Assembly (NCBI GenBank): GCA_013400115.1
Contig: VXBP01008245.1
Coordinates: 1 to 64,000 of the forward strand
Length of the DNA: 64,000 nt
Direction of reading: 5' to 3'
Origin: Rhinopomastus cyanomelas
Lineage: Eukaryota > Chordata > Aves > Bucerotiformes > Rhinopomastidae
A program made the translations under genes and the position numbers. Below are positions 30,901 through 42,932 of the stretch, piece by piece. The notes beneath the pieces are model-generated. The model had not been told where the DNA came from. It worked only from the letters and a program-made list of their open reading frames with translations, and ran no database searches. Position 1 is the first letter of the stretch, and each line of letters starts with the position of its first letter.

Positions 30901-31959
30901 ATCTCTGTTGCATTTTGAAAATTACCAGAGTTTTCAGATGTATAGATTTGTGCTTTCATGAAGAAAAAGTTATGCTGCTTTAAGAGGACCCCCTTTGCCC
31001 AACCAGTGACCTGTCCTGAGGGAGGTTACACTCTAGAATTGTCCCAGGTACCTGCCTTTGAGGGATGGGCTGAGTGAGAAGATAAAAGGGATGAGTGATC
31101 TTATCCCTGCCTCTTTTTGCTGAGGGCTCCTAGCCCAGAACAGGGCTGCTGCCCCGTGCTCAACCCCCTCCACATATTTCCAGGGTGGTGGTGGGGGAAA
31201 AGACAGGCCTGCTGCTGCTTGGCCCTGGCCCAGACCCTGACCCTGGCCCTGGCCTGGACCCCGACCACACTCCACTGTGGGGAGGGATGTGGCAGCTCCA
31301 CGCGGCTCAGACCCCGTCTCAGCAGAGGCGGAGCTGGCTTCAACCCAGCCCAGTCCAGAACTGGCACCACAGACTGGAGAAGCAAGACCTTAGTGCCAAT
31401 CTACCACCTCCCCACATCCCCATGGAGCTGCTGTTTGATGACCTGTGGTGAGCTGAAAGGATTCTTCCTTTTCCCTTGGAGCTGAGACAGGAGAAGAGAG
31501 GAGAGAGTAGGGCCATGGAACCCTCTTGCCCACGTCTGCGGAGTGTGTGGGGGCCCCTGCTGAGGTGGCCATGCGGTCAGTCTGCATCTTGGGTCTCGCA
31601 TATGCCTGGGGCCATGTGGCCACCACTGTTGCCAGCTTAGAGAGCACTGGTCAGCAGGAAGAGAGACTGTCATTTCTGCCTCTGAGGAATACTGGGGATG
31701 TTGGGTATTGGGGAGACTTCCTTCGTGCTTAGCTGAAGAAAGCAGAAGGACATTTGTGACACAGTTTGAAGTTTGTGTGCACTGACTTTCTTAACCTTTT
31801 CTTCTTTTCTGTAGACAGTTATAGAGTGAATAGACCCTTTTCCTTTTTCCCTAAGCTATCCATTGTCTGGCAAATTTTATCCAAGATCTAATCGAGACCT
31901 AACTGCTTTGTTTTCTTTTCCTTTATCTTTAATTGTGGTCTTGAACCTACCACAATCTC
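30901..31959 (+). mobile_element. Solo ERV LTR with 5-bp target duplication
   Basis: The LTR proper is 30906-31954. It starts TGTTGCATTTTGAAAATTAC and ends GAACCTACCACA. ATCTC stands directly on each side (30901-30905 and 31955-31959), the mark of a retroviral integration followed by LTR-LTR recombination. GATAAAAG at 31081-31088 could be a TATA box; the polyadenylation signal is unclear (GAATAGACC sits where its sister has AATAAA). The order of shared blocks with the 16.9-18.6 kb LTR is the same, but this copy is about 570 bases shorter. A 5-bp duplication fits ERVL-like classes. Confidence 0.88.
31221..31266 (+). repeat. CCCTGG/CCCTGA hexamer repeat inside the solo LTR
   Basis: About seven imperfect hexamers (GGCCCTGGCCCAGACCCTGA and on). 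It gives a Gly-Gln or Asp-Pro-Gly rich frame on either strand, which explains the apparent open frames here. Confidence 0.8.
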
Positions 31960-32480
31960 ACAGAACAATATGACAGGTATATTTACAATATACTTGTAAA
32001 ATCTTAACATTTGGACAATTATTGACTATATTACAAAAAAAGTTACACATATAAAAAAAAAATATTCAGAAAGTGTTTTAAAAACAAGTAGTTATAAAGA
32101 AGAAAAAGTAGGAAGAGGACCCTATTATCAAAGTCTATTTCCCAAAAAGAAGAACACCATTAAAAGCAGCTATTCTCTGTATAGTAATGAGAAAATAATT
32201 TGCTATGTATTCACCCTTCCCCCCCATTTTAATGCAACTTACTTTTTACCAGTTTGTGATATGATATGGCTGACCTTCCTGTGTCTGAGCAAAAAGAAGT
32301 TGGGTTATTTAATTTCACTTTTTAGTAGAGAATTATAAGCTAGATAAAAGGACCTAGAAGCAAAAAAGAATTGGGAGGTATAGGTGAACATGCATGTAAG
32401 AGACGATAACAGTGGAACTCAGTGTGTCTTAAGCTGATTCTTAAGGTTAATTAAGTAGTTTCAAGTTGTTCTCACTCATT
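31960..32480. other. No recognised feature
   Basis: A-rich sequence with several poly-A runs; no gene or repeat recognised. Confidence 0.5.
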
Positions 32481-32648
32481 ACCAAGGGAGGTGGTGATGT
32501 CACCATCCCTTGAGGTGTTTAAGGAACGAGTGGATGCGGCGCTTAGGGATATGGTCTAGCGGTTAGACACTAGGAGAAAAGGTTGGACTCGATGACCCTG
32601 GAGGTCCTTTCCAGCCATGATGATTCTGTGATTCTATGATTTTATGAT
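32481..32648 (+). mobile_element. CR1 3' end, short
   Basis: The last about 170 bases of CR1: the GGEVVMSPSLEVFKE equivalent, TAGCGGTTAGACACTAGGAG, GGTTGGACTCGATGACCCTG, the GAGGTCCTTTCC block, and three tail octamers with one mutated (TTTTATGAT). Same subfamily as the minus copy at 24990-25858. Confidence 0.92.
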
Positions 32649-33183
32649 CAGCAAATGCATCACAGGAAGCCTAATGGTGCACAAAGAGTCCTAATGAAGT
32701 TAAGCTGTATTTTTTTCAATCTTCCTTGAGTCGTCACTTCTCCATCTTTGATTTTTCCCTTTCTGAGAATCCTTATCTGCATAATAAAGAAAGTGAGCCT
32801 TTATCTCATTGGGGTTTCTTCAAAGTAAACCTAATTCGGGGTACACTGACTTTCTGAATTACAGAAACTTTGTGTCTAAGGAAGATCTAGAGAAACTAAA
32901 GATGGAGTCAATGGGTGTTCTGATTCTGAAAGAATCAGTATTCTTTCCTCTGGCTCTGCCAGAGACATCCACATGCTCTGTCTGTTCTTCCGTTCCCATT
33001 GCCTTTAATACCCTTCTCAAGAGCCCCTATCATTATATGTAATTATGACACCTTAGAAGCATTTTTTTTAAACACTCATCTGGCGTACGCGCAGTCTTCA
33101 TTAGTGCAGCACAGTTAACTGCATCCTTCATCCGCATGTGAAAGCAAGATGATAACAGGGTTTCATATTCATTTCTCCCACAC
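32649..33183. other. No recognised feature
   Basis: Unique-looking DNA. A 77-residue frame at 32809-33042 has no recognisable domain. Confidence 0.5.
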
Positions 33184-33660
33184 TGTCCTGGTTTTAGGGC
33201 CAGAGGCGCAACTGGAGCTGCAGTCTGGATAGCTACTAGGGCAGCATTGGTGAAGAAGTGCTGGGAGAGGAATGGGGCTGGGGGGAACCGGAGTGGCAGG
33301 CGTGAAGGGACACAGTCCCAGAGTAACTGGGTCCAGCAGGAAGGTTGCAGTCCTAGATCAGAGCTCAGAGGAAAAGCGAAGCCAAAACAGAGAGAGGATG
33401 CTCAGGCATCTGAGTGTGTGAGGGTGAAATGGGAAGCCAAACTGGAAATGTGCAGACTGCATCAGAAATGGCGTCTCACCCTTTTCTCTCCACCCCTTAT
33501 CTTTCCCAGAACCCCCTTCATGGTTCCACCTTGTGCAGTGTCTGGGTTCCCTTAAAAACCTCTCGCCCAGGAACCTCCCCACTCACCCACTGGCACCACT
33601 GTGCACCACTCCAGGTGGAACAAAAGGGGAAAATGGGAGGAAAATAAATCCAAACACATA
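33184..33660 (+). mobile_element. Possible LTR fragment
   Basis: Starts TGTCCTGGTTTTAGGGCCAG, an opening common to several avian ERV LTRs, and the block is GC-richer than its surroundings. AATAAA occurs near 33642. No CA end or flanking duplication could be fixed, and the 102-residue plus frame (33247-33555) has no domain. The LTR call rests on the opening motif, composition and signal position. Confidence 0.35.
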
Positions 33661-33864
33661 CACATAAAAGAAAATCTGTTTCACTGCTTAGCTAGCTTTG
33701 AGTGATTTCTAACCTCTTCCTAAATTTGTAGTTTTACTACAACTAAAGTTGTAGTTAAATGATGTTACAGAAATTAGCAAGCTAAAGTGTTACTGAGTAA
33801 GCACCAGGCTATGCATGGTCTTTGAGAAAACCCACAGTTAAAGCCCAAATGGTGTCGTAGATGC
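33661..33864. other. Short unique spacer
   Basis: AT-rich, nothing recognised. Confidence 0.4.
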
Positions 33865-33965
33865 ATCATAGACTCATAGAATCATTAGGGATTGGAAGGG
33901 ACCTCGATAGATCATCTAGTCCAATCCCCCTGCCACAGCAGGATCACCTAGACCAAGTCACACAG
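33865..33965 (-). mobile_element. Young CR1 3' end joined to an older CR1 tail
   Basis: About 100 bases of the young subfamily on the minus strand: octamer tail at 33865-33884, then TAGGGATTGGAAGGGACCTC, ending at ACCAAGTCACACAG. It joins the next element with no spacer, at the place where that element's own tail should be. Confidence 0.88.
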
Positions 33966-34575
33966 TCAGTCTGGGTTAGAAGGGACCACAGGATCATCCA
34001 GTTCCAACTCCCCTACCATGAGCAGGGACACCCCACTCTAGACCAGGCTGGCCAGAGCCTCATCCAGCCTGGCCTTAAACACCTCCAAGGACGGGGCTTC
34101 CACCACTGTCCTGGGCAACCCATTCCAGGCTCTCACCACTTTCACCGTGAAGAACTTCCTCCTCACATCCACTCTAAATCTACCCATCTCCAGCTTTGCT
34201 CCATTGCCCCTAGTCTTGTCCTTACCTGACATCCTAAAAAGCCCCTCCCCAGCCTTTTTGTAGGCCCCTTCAGATACTGGAAGGCTACAATAAGGTCACC
34301 TGGGAGCCTCATCTTCTCCAGACTGAACAGCCCCAACTCTCTCAGTCTGGCCTCATAGGAGAGGTGCTCCAGCCCTCTGATCATCCTCGTGGCCCTCCTT
34401 TGCACATGCTGCAGCATCTCCACATCCCTCCTGTAATAAGGGCTCCAGACCTGGACACAGTGCTCCAGGTGGGGTCTCACCAAAGCACAGTAGAGGGGGA
34501 GAATCACCTCCCTCGACCTGCTGGCCACACTTCTCCTGATGCAGCCCAGGATCCAGTTTGCCCTCTGGGCCACAT
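33966..34575 (-). mobile_element. CR1 LINE, about 610 bp, distinct subfamily, minus strand
   Basis: Starts (left edge, element 3' end) with TCAGTCTGGGTTAGAAGGGACC, a 3' UTR type different from the young copies. It then runs through the C-terminus (34038-34232: DKTRGNGAKLEMGRFRVDVRRKFFTVKVVRAWNGLP to LASLV) and 34163-34573 (AQRANWILGCIRRSVASRSREVILPLYCALVRPHLEHCVQVWSPYYRRDVEML). The two frames overlap and are separated by a frameshift near 34230. Its octamer tail has been replaced by the young fragment. Confidence 0.93.
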
Positions 34576-35647
34576 TAGTAATATTCAGATGAACATCAGC
34601 ACTCCAGCTGTTCCTCTCACCATTTTAAACATTATGGCAATTTTATCTGCCATCTCATTTTGTATAGAAGAGAATAAACACCCCCCATGGATCTGTGCTG
34701 CTGTGTAGCTCAAACAATGCTACATGTCTTCATGGAGGATAACTGTTCAGCATTTCCATCTCAGTTACGTTTAGATATGATATTCACTCACAGACCTATG
34801 CAAGTCTAATAGTGTAGGAGTAAAGGAAGAGTAAATCACATGGTTTTTCCTTTCCAAAAGAAAAAAGACAATATCTTTTTAACATGAGGTAAAGGTTGGC
34901 AAGATATTTGAAATATGCCAACTGATAGTTTCTCATTTTATTATGTGTGAGAAACATTTCTCTCATAAAAATGTGTGTATTTTCTGAAACACCGTGCGGA
35001 TAACTCTGCTCCAAGTAACTGTTCCTATCTGTGTCTTGGGTGAGAAATCCTGGACAATAGTTTCTAGAGGTAGAGTATAAAAGCTTTAATCTGAAGAAAC
35101 TCAGAAGACATTTGCAAAAAGTCAAGAATATACAGTGAATTGGGAGAAGGTATTTAAGACATTTGGGTACTCTAAGTCCTGGACATGGCATAAGATTCTG
35201 GCAGAGCTGTAGCATGGGAAACAGTAATAAAGAGCAAACAGCATGCAGCACAGAATCCAAGGCTTCTGTAGCAAAACTTCACAACCCAAATAGATCATTC
35301 AGGTATCTTGGCAAAAAAGATACAAACTAAAAAAACAACTAGCTGACCTCAGAATTGCCCCACCAAAGGTAAAGACTGTTAAAACTAGTTGTATTTTAGT
35401 AATTAAATATTTTCCACTGGGCTGTCTGTCTGCCTTTTTTTTCCCCCCTCTCCTCTGTTAAATATCTTTTGTTTCTATAACCGACTTGTGTTTGCAGTAG
35501 GAGGAATCTGAGCACCATCACAAGGTATAATTTAATCCTCTGACATGTCTTGGTGGTGTCTTGAACTGGTGCTTTATCAGCTGTCCAAATTACATTAGCA
35601 TTGTCCTCATTGCTGCCGATTAAATTTTGGGCGGAAAGTATGCAAAA
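34576..35647. other. No recognised feature
   Basis: About 1 kb of AT-rich DNA. A 154-residue minus frame at 34796-35260 has no recognisable domain and lacks supporting splice or promoter signals. Confidence 0.45.
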
Positions 35648-35690
35648 GGATCACTCTCAAGGGTCTTTGCCAACCTAAATGATTCTGTGA
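35648..35690 (+). mobile_element. Minimal CR1 tail fragment
   Basis: GGATCACTCTCAAGGGTCTT, CCAACCTAAATG and ATTCTGTGA match the very end of an old CR1 3' UTR. It may begin some 25 bases earlier. Confidence 0.6.
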
Positions 35691-37644
35691 AAAGAAGCAC
35701 ATTAGTGATCATATATGTTCATAAAATTTCCTCTAGCAACACTCCTAAAGTATTTTAAATCTGTAAGACAAAAAACCCCACAACTCCAGTGTAAGGAACA
35801 ACCTGTCAGATACATGAGAAGAACGAACGAAGGTCCAAAAGATAAATAATAAACAAATTCAAACATTTTGCTAATTACATGTGTAACAGATTATTGTCAG
35901 TCCAACTGATTGCTTCCTATTGTTGTAGGAAATGGCAGCATTGATTGGAACTGAAAGGAGGAAGATGTTGTAAATGAGAAGGTACACAGCTGGTGAGATG
36001 ATTAATGTTCTAGCTAAACTGTACAGGTGTCTGGCACTTCTTGAAATGCTCAGGAAATAAATGGGATATTTATTCTCCCTGACAGGAAGAGGAAAACTGT
36101 GTGCTTGATACTCTTTCTCAATAAATGAGGTGTTGAGCAAACTGTTCTTTTGATTTATTATCGTGGTATCAGTTAACACTCTCATTGAAAAATTTCCCTT
36201 TTGTATGAGGCACTGTTTAAAGTATCTCCTCTCTAACCGTGAACATGAACATTTGAAGTATGCTGCATTCATTTTGGTAATGATGATGGACTTGAGAGAC
36301 TTCTGGTACAACTAATACTGCTCTCTCTCTCTTCCTCAATGTGTATGCAGCAAAACAGGCTTCTGAAGTCTGCACTTTTGTCATAGAATTTCTTTTTTGT
36401 AGTAATTTTACTTAGTCATTCCTGACCTTGTTATTCTGCTCTATTTGGGTTTTGGACCAATATATAAATGCTTCTAGTTCAGAGGTTATTCATCCTCTAA
36501 CAACTTATCCCTGTGAATACTTTTGTTTCTAGAACTGTGTCATCACAAATGGTCTGGAACTCAGCCACTTAGAAATTCCTTTGCAGCCATTTAATTTCCA
36601 CCTCACTTTCCAAGTGAATTTTCTCATTTTAACACAAGAGAAGGTAAATAAATCATAGTTTGTTTTGAGATTGAGAAGCTTTTGCCAGTTAAGTGTGAAG
36701 TCAACAGGAACAGTGTTTTTGTGCAGAAGTGAAGAAAAGAAATTAATTTTTCAGATTAAATATTTCATTTTAGTGCATTGTTTTGGAAGCTCTAATTTCA
36801 TCTTCTTCATGTGAAAACTTTAGTACAAAGCAAAACAATGACATGTAAATCACTCCTACGTTTAGTAATTCTTTCAAAACACTGAATGTGTGTAAGGAAA
36901 GTATGAGAGAATTGGAAAGTAGCAGGGGAGCTTTTCATAATCTCAGAGGGAGCAAGAAGACAATATACAGAGACTGTGCAGAAACAAAGATGTTATCTAG
37001 GATGATACTAACAGTATACTACAGATTAACCTTTTCAAGGCAAAGCTGATATGCAACTGTTTAATGAATACCTGTTAATGTTTAATCATTACTTAATTTA
37101 GGATACTGTATAATTTATTGGGTAGTATTCTTTGTTTCTAAGTCCCATGCATCTCAAAATATTTCCAATAAGGATTGATTTGACATATAGTGAACTGTGC
37201 TGTTAACATTGTGTGAGGGATGTGATTCTTTGAGCAGAGTTAGGTATAACTTGCATTGTTATTGTGTTCTGTTTGATGAAATTGTTTATATTTATTAAGG
37301 TTAGCCAGTTGTGAATATGATGAACACGCTTGTGAACAGTGGCAGATAAGGATATAGTTACTCCTAGAGTGTAATTTGTTGGCATGCAATAAATATTTGA
37401 CATTTGCAGCTTTTATTTATTCGTTTTTTCAATTTCCTTTACACCTTGAATTTTCGTCACCTAGCAGTAAAAAAACTTGTTCTTTTGAACTTTTTACAAA
37501 TTAGTGATGGAGCCGATGCTGTGAATGTGTCTTACAAGAACATTGCAGGATAGACAAAGACACTACCTAAAAAGGTTGCACCTACGATGACATACGTTGT
37601 TGTCATGTTGTTCCATTACTGCTAAAACCTTTAATATTTGAGGT
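35691..37644. other. No recognised feature
   Basis: About 2 kb of AT-rich unique-looking DNA. A 146-residue minus frame (35871-36311) shows no domain I recognise and is probably chance. Confidence 0.45.
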
Positions 37645-38228
37645 CTTTAATCAGGAGCTCTTAGGGGTTCCTGGAATGCATAGCGGATATCTTCTTATGC
37701 CAAGAAATAGCCTTCCTGGAGAGGATGTGATAGAGGACTTCATGATCACCAGCACAAATGAGCAAACTGGTGATGTGGAAACTGGAGACAGCCTGGGCTG
37801 CAGCGATCATGTGCTGGGGTAGTTTGCAGTCCTGAGGGGCACAGATCAGGCAAAAAGTAAAGTCAGGATCCCGAATTTTGGAATCCTAACTCCATCTGTT
37901 CAAGGAATTAGTTAACAGGATCCCCTGGGGAAATGCCTTCAGGGACCAGGGAGCAGAACAGAGCCGGCAGATCTTTAAGGATGGTGTCCATAGAGTGCTA
38001 GAGCAGTTGACCACCAGGCATAAGAAATCAGGTGAAAAAGGGAAGAGACTGGCATGGTTGAGTCAACACATGTTGAAAAGTCAAGAAGGCATTGCACAAG
38101 CAGTGGATGCAGAGACAAATATCCTTGGAAAAGTGTAGGGACACTGCCTAGTTGTATAAGGATGAAGTCAGAAAGGCCAAGGTACAGCTGGATCTGAACT
38201 TGGCCAAGGGTTATAAACACATTTAATG
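37645..38228 (+). mobile_element. Old CR1 ORF2 fragment (endonuclease end and linker)
   Basis: Broken frames give, in order, a DFMITSTNEQTGDVETGDSLGCSDHV equivalent (37737-37815; usual LVLTNREGLVGDVKVGGSLGCSDHE), a RIPNFGIL equivalent (usual RTLDFRRANF), and QDPLGKCLQGPG (usual GRIPWETAL). A LFKDGVH-like segment and a YKDEVRKAKVQLDLNLAKG segment near 38158-38210 (usual MYKDAVRKAKAQLELDLAR) follow. No tail. Confidence 0.75.
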
Positions 38229-41184
38229 AAATAGATATGTTCTTGCCAAACATTTTAATCCAATCAGCATTTCCAAGGACAAATCTTTGCATTCAGGCTT
38301 TTCAACCCAGTATCATTTCAAATATTTAATAACATTTGTGAAATATTTTTGAGTGTTTAATTGTTTCTATATTTGCCAATAAAGGAACTGCAGTGTCTAG
38401 ATACTACCTTTTTCTCTATTGTGCATTGACGTTAGAGTGTAACTGATTGCTAATTCATTTTGATGCAATGCTAATTCTTTTTTATTTAAAAAGGATCTCT
38501 ACCACTGTTAAATTTTTCAAGTACCACATCACATAGTCTTGTTTAAAAGTGTCATGTTAAATAGCTATTAGTGTAATTTATTCATAGGGATGATGAAACT
38601 GTCATCCTGTTAGGTAATTATATAATCTATAAGTAGGAAATCCTTCACAATATTTCTGTTGTTCATTTGATTAAGCCATGTCACTGAAGACCTTTATATA
38701 TGATGATTGACAGTGTAGACTTGTGAGAAAATTGTTATGCCAATGGGGCTTTCAGTTATAACATTAGAAAAGTTTGGTACACCTTCCTTTATAGAACTGC
38801 CTGTTCCTTTGATGTTTGCTGTAAGTCCCCATCCTTTACTCTGTCCCCCCAGTACTGTGGTCACTCATCCTAACTGCTTGTTATTAGTGTTTGATACGCA
38901 CTCCACCCTTTTAAATCATCATTGCAGAATAGTCACTCTAAAATGACCTGAACAAATCTTAGCAGTTACCCACAGAGTAGGGCTAACCTAACAATGTCTC
39001 CAGTCTTTAACTTCAAATGATGCTGTGTAAATATATATATATCCTCCAACTAAAACCACAGATCCGGACCATGACTTGATGGGACCGATATGCAGGCTCA
39101 CACAGTGTTTTTATGATCTAACTTGAGTTAACTCTATAGGGCTACTTTGAATGTGAAGTTTGTCTAAATGTGACAAATCCTGGCTGCAAGCCAGGACAGG
39201 GTAATTTGGGAATGTATTTCAAGAACAGATGTGTCAGAAACTACCTTATCAAATAATGTATGATAAAAATTAGGCTATTTACTGCAGAGGACAAGTGAGA
39301 GGTAACAGGAAGAAGGTACTTTTTGTCATCACATCTGGCACTCAGAAGTGTGCAGTGAGAAGCAGAGAATATATAATTCTGGGCCAGTTTCTAAAAAAAA
39401 CCCACTTAAACATTCACTTATTTTCATACTAGTGAGCAATCTTGATGATCTTATATGAACGACTCATAGGGCTAAAGCAGACATTTTAAAAATTGTTGAA
39501 TTCTTGTTGAAATGGAGGAATAACTAGGAAGCAAAAGAGCAGTAATGAGACTGACACCAGGTAATAATATCTATCAGCTCAGTCGTGTCACCACCATTGT
39601 GCTTGCTGGTTTTTAACATTCACTTCTCTCTTTTTTTAAAGAATGGAACCAAACTGGAATTAAAAATCAAAAGGAAGTGGAGAATGAGTAGTCATCAAGC
39701 AAGCAGTGTTTTCCCATGTGTATTTTTAAATAAAATTAGGTAAGAAATAGAAATTATTCTGTTTAAATATTGTGGAGAGGTTCTTAACTGTAGAAGACTC
39801 TGTTGTGATCATCTGCAGTTCTAGAATAAAAATCCTGTATTTGATCGTGGGGCATAGTTTTTTGATTTTCACTTACTTTTGTCAAAGTGTACGTGTTGTA
39901 GTAGGATTAATCAAGTTAGTGAACTTTGTCAACTTGGTGACTGTAGGTGAGTTATTGCCAACCGAATGTCACGTAAGTGCATCCTAAATACACTGACTAC
40001 GTCACACAGTTTCTGATCTTTGTCTTGCTTTCTTTTTTCCTTGCAAGTTCAGGGACGATGTTTACTCAAAAAAATGTATATGGTGTTCTAAAAGAGCAGC
40101 AAGCCTGGTCTAAGCTAAGTGATTGGCAAGAAAGAAAATAAGAAGTACCCATATCTGATCATTCACAAGACCTGAGTGAATACTACACTCTTCTACATTT
40201 TTTATGAGATGTTTGATTTCAGGAAACATCAAGGGTTGGTTGGCTTGTTTGCTTGGTTGGTTTGGCTTTATTCCCCCTCTCCTAGAGAGGCAATGCAAAG
40301 ATTATTTTTTAAATCACTCTACATTTTGTGTTAAAGCAGGGTCAGTTTTGTTTACTTGGTAGGTCCACATCACTTCTAGAGCTATTGTAACTAAACATCC
40401 ACATTATTCCAATCCCCCAATCACCATGGATAGATAGAAGGCTTTAATTTGCTGACTTAATGAAGATCTCATTAAGTATCTTGCAAAAAGTTTTCACAGG
40501 GCTTAAGTATTTGAAAAGGCTCTCTCATGTCTCTTGCACATGGGACAGGTGAATTACCTCAAGAGGTAAAGGGGCTAATATTGCCTGAAAAAGATGAAGC
40601 TTTAAGATTTTTCTTTAACTCTGCTGCAGCTACTAGAAAAGAACTTGGGAAACTGTGGCTCCTATAGCAGGTTTTAACATGTTCTTGTGGTACCTCGCAG
40701 TGGTCTCCCATAGCACCACGGCAAATCTCAGAAACAGCTGCTGAAGATACATTACTTTTTGATCTTGTATTCTGACCCACTGTGGTGTTCAGCTTCTGAA
40801 ATGATGTCCTTCATGGTTTTTTAAAATCTCTAACTATGTTTCTTGTTCGTGAAATAATTATGCAGGTCAGGGTTTTAATTTAACATTTTGCTCTGATATA
40901 TTAGAAACATTCCTTTAATTGAAATCTATGTGATTTCAGATCATAGTACATTGAGCTGTTATATAAGTATTACCCACACAGGGATATTAAATTACTAAAT
41001 GTTGATAAATTACCCAGTGCACAATTTTTTTAAAGCATGGAATGCAGATTTTAATACTATTTGTTTAACTTTACTGCTATTTCAGAAGCAACTCATGAGA
41101 CACAGCTTTCTCCATCTCAGGAAGGGCATTGCATCTGACTTTATGAACACGGCAGATAACTTCTAACAGTGTTTTTTACTTGTA
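38229..41184. other. No recognised feature
   Basis: About 3 kb of AT-rich, repeat-poor DNA. A short TA-run lies at 39031-39041. A GGTTGGTT-type simple stretch lies near 40230-40265. No exon is convincing. Confidence 0.5.
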
Positions 41185-41266
41185 ACCTGACCTTGTTCAT
41201 TACTGTGGAGCCTTAAAATTTACAGACCTGACCTTATTCATTACTGTTGAGCCTTAACTTTACAGA
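41185..41266 (+). repeat. Two-copy tandem duplication, about 41 bp
   Basis: ACCTGACCTTGTTCATTACT starts the first copy at 41185, and ACCTGACCTTATTCATTACT starts the second at 41226. The copies differ at a few positions only, so the duplication is fairly recent. Confidence 0.85.
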
Positions 41267-42839
41267 AGTTAGAAGAACATTCTCATGATACAGAGCTGTA
41301 GCTATAAAACTGATAGAATAAAGCTGTCGGCCGGGTGCATTCCTGTGGAAAAATCAACCAACCAACAAAAAAGAACAAACAAAATGAAAAGACAAAAAGA
41401 AAAAAAAAATAAAAAGGAAGGAGATAGGTTTAATCAGTAGATGGCAGTAAGAGCTAGTAAAAAGTCTAAAGGGCAGCTAGACATTTTTGCACATTAATCA
41501 TACATACAGCAAATTCCACAAAGTACGAGCTGACAAAGACCTTCCTTTGCCACAATCAATCTTTATTCGCCACTGGATTATAGTGGCTAGATATACTTGA
41601 TTGCTGCAGGTCCAGGATAAAGCTTATAGTAACTATACATGTAATCGGCTTAAAGTTTTGCCATTAGATTTTTTTCTTTTGTTTTTATTTTAAACTGAGA
41701 TTTGTGTGCAATCGATTTATTCTTAGCTTCACTCTATGACCCAGTCCATCTGTCACCTTGACAGTGAAGCTGTAATGTTTATATTTGACTCTGTAAATGT
41801 TAAAAGCAATATTCTATGATTTACAAAGGAAGCATACAGATAACAGAATGTAGTTGAAAATTATTGTCTCGGCTCACTTGACTTTCCTCCAAGATTTTAG
41901 TGCTGTGTGTCTGTGTGTTAAGCTGAAGCAGCACAAGAATGTTGCAGTAAACGTTGAGTAGTACTGCAGTACCCATTTTGGGCAGGTCTACTCGTTCTGC
42001 TCTCTGCTCTCCCATTCCTTTTATAAAAGTCATGAGGTACAAAAGAAGTTCTCTTTGTTTGATTTGCAACTTAGCAAGGCAAATATTTTCCTAATGGGCA
42101 CAGAAATGGTATATGTGTACTCAAAAATAAAATGAAACAATGGAATTATGATGCAATTTCAGTGTCCATTTACTAGATAATAACTTCTTTAGAAATGCAT
42201 ACTTAGGTTAGTGTAATTTTTGCAGCTTAGTTTTTGAATTGCTTGGTTCACCAACTATGAACTCCATGCTGTATTTCCTGGTTTGTCTCTATTTGTGCAA
42301 TGTATGTATTTACATAGTGGTCTGTCCAGTGGTGTTTTGTTGTTTATCATAACAGCCCTTTCTCTATGAAAGAAAACACAGCTATTTTTGTGCAGCAAAA
42401 CGTTGTAAGAATCCTAACATTTCTGGCCAACTAAAAGCCTTTCTGAGGCATTACAATTAATTAACACTATATCAGGCTAAAAAATAGAAAAAGATTGAAA
42501 TACTAAGTCAATGAGAAATTATTTGTAGTGTTCAGTTATAAATACAGAGGTTGATATGAAGTGAAAGATAGAAAATAATCCACTTGAAAATAAGATCTGC
42601 TGTGATCAAGCATGTTTTTGTGTAGGAAGGGATAGAGTAAGGAGAGCACATGAAAATGTATGTATGAAAAGGATTACAGGTATTGACAGAAACATTACAT
42701 TCTAGTACTTTTCCAGTATTAGAAATGACTACAGAACTTCTGAGTAGCTACAATTGCTGTTAGATGCTTGCTTTTTGACTTCTTAAAGTTCAGCCATCAT
42801 GATTCAGATGTAGATATCATGTTTCAAATCGGTTGATTA
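41267..42839. other. No recognised feature
   Basis: AT-rich DNA with an A-rich stretch at about 41340-41420. No gene or repeat recognised. Confidence 0.5.
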
Positions 42840-42874
42840 ACATAAATGAGAGCAAATCAGCAAGCATCCCCAGC

Positions 42875-42932
42875 AGGGTACACCGCCGCTCCGTATTCTG
42901 CTGGAATCAGCTGAAGTGCGTCACACCGCCAT
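42875..42932. promoter_or_regulatory. CpG-bearing island in AT-rich DNA (candidate regulatory or conserved element)
   Basis: Five CpGs fall within about 50 bases in a region that otherwise almost lacks them, and ACACCGCC occurs twice (42880-42887 and 42923-42930). TGCGTCA, similar to bZIP sites, lies at 42917-42923. No repeat family was recognised. A regulatory role is inference only. Confidence 0.2.

Noticed and set aside
31117..31485. Proline/glycine-rich protein near 31.2 kb
   Set aside because: It is the translation of a CCCTGG/CCCTGA hexamer repeat inside the solo LTR.
16948..31954. The two LTRs as the ends of one 15-kb provirus
   Set aside because: The right copy has its own 5-bp duplication, the two differ greatly in length and sequence, and the space between holds CR1 copies and unique DNA but no gag or pol.
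34796..35260. Minus-strand frame of 154 residues
   Set aside because: No domain and no supporting signals; Leu- and Tyr-rich content follows base composition.
35871..36311. Minus-strand frame of 146 residues as a receptor-like gene
   Set aside because: It has some hydrophobic stretches but no recognisable motif, promoter or splice context, and AT-rich DNA yields such frames by chance.
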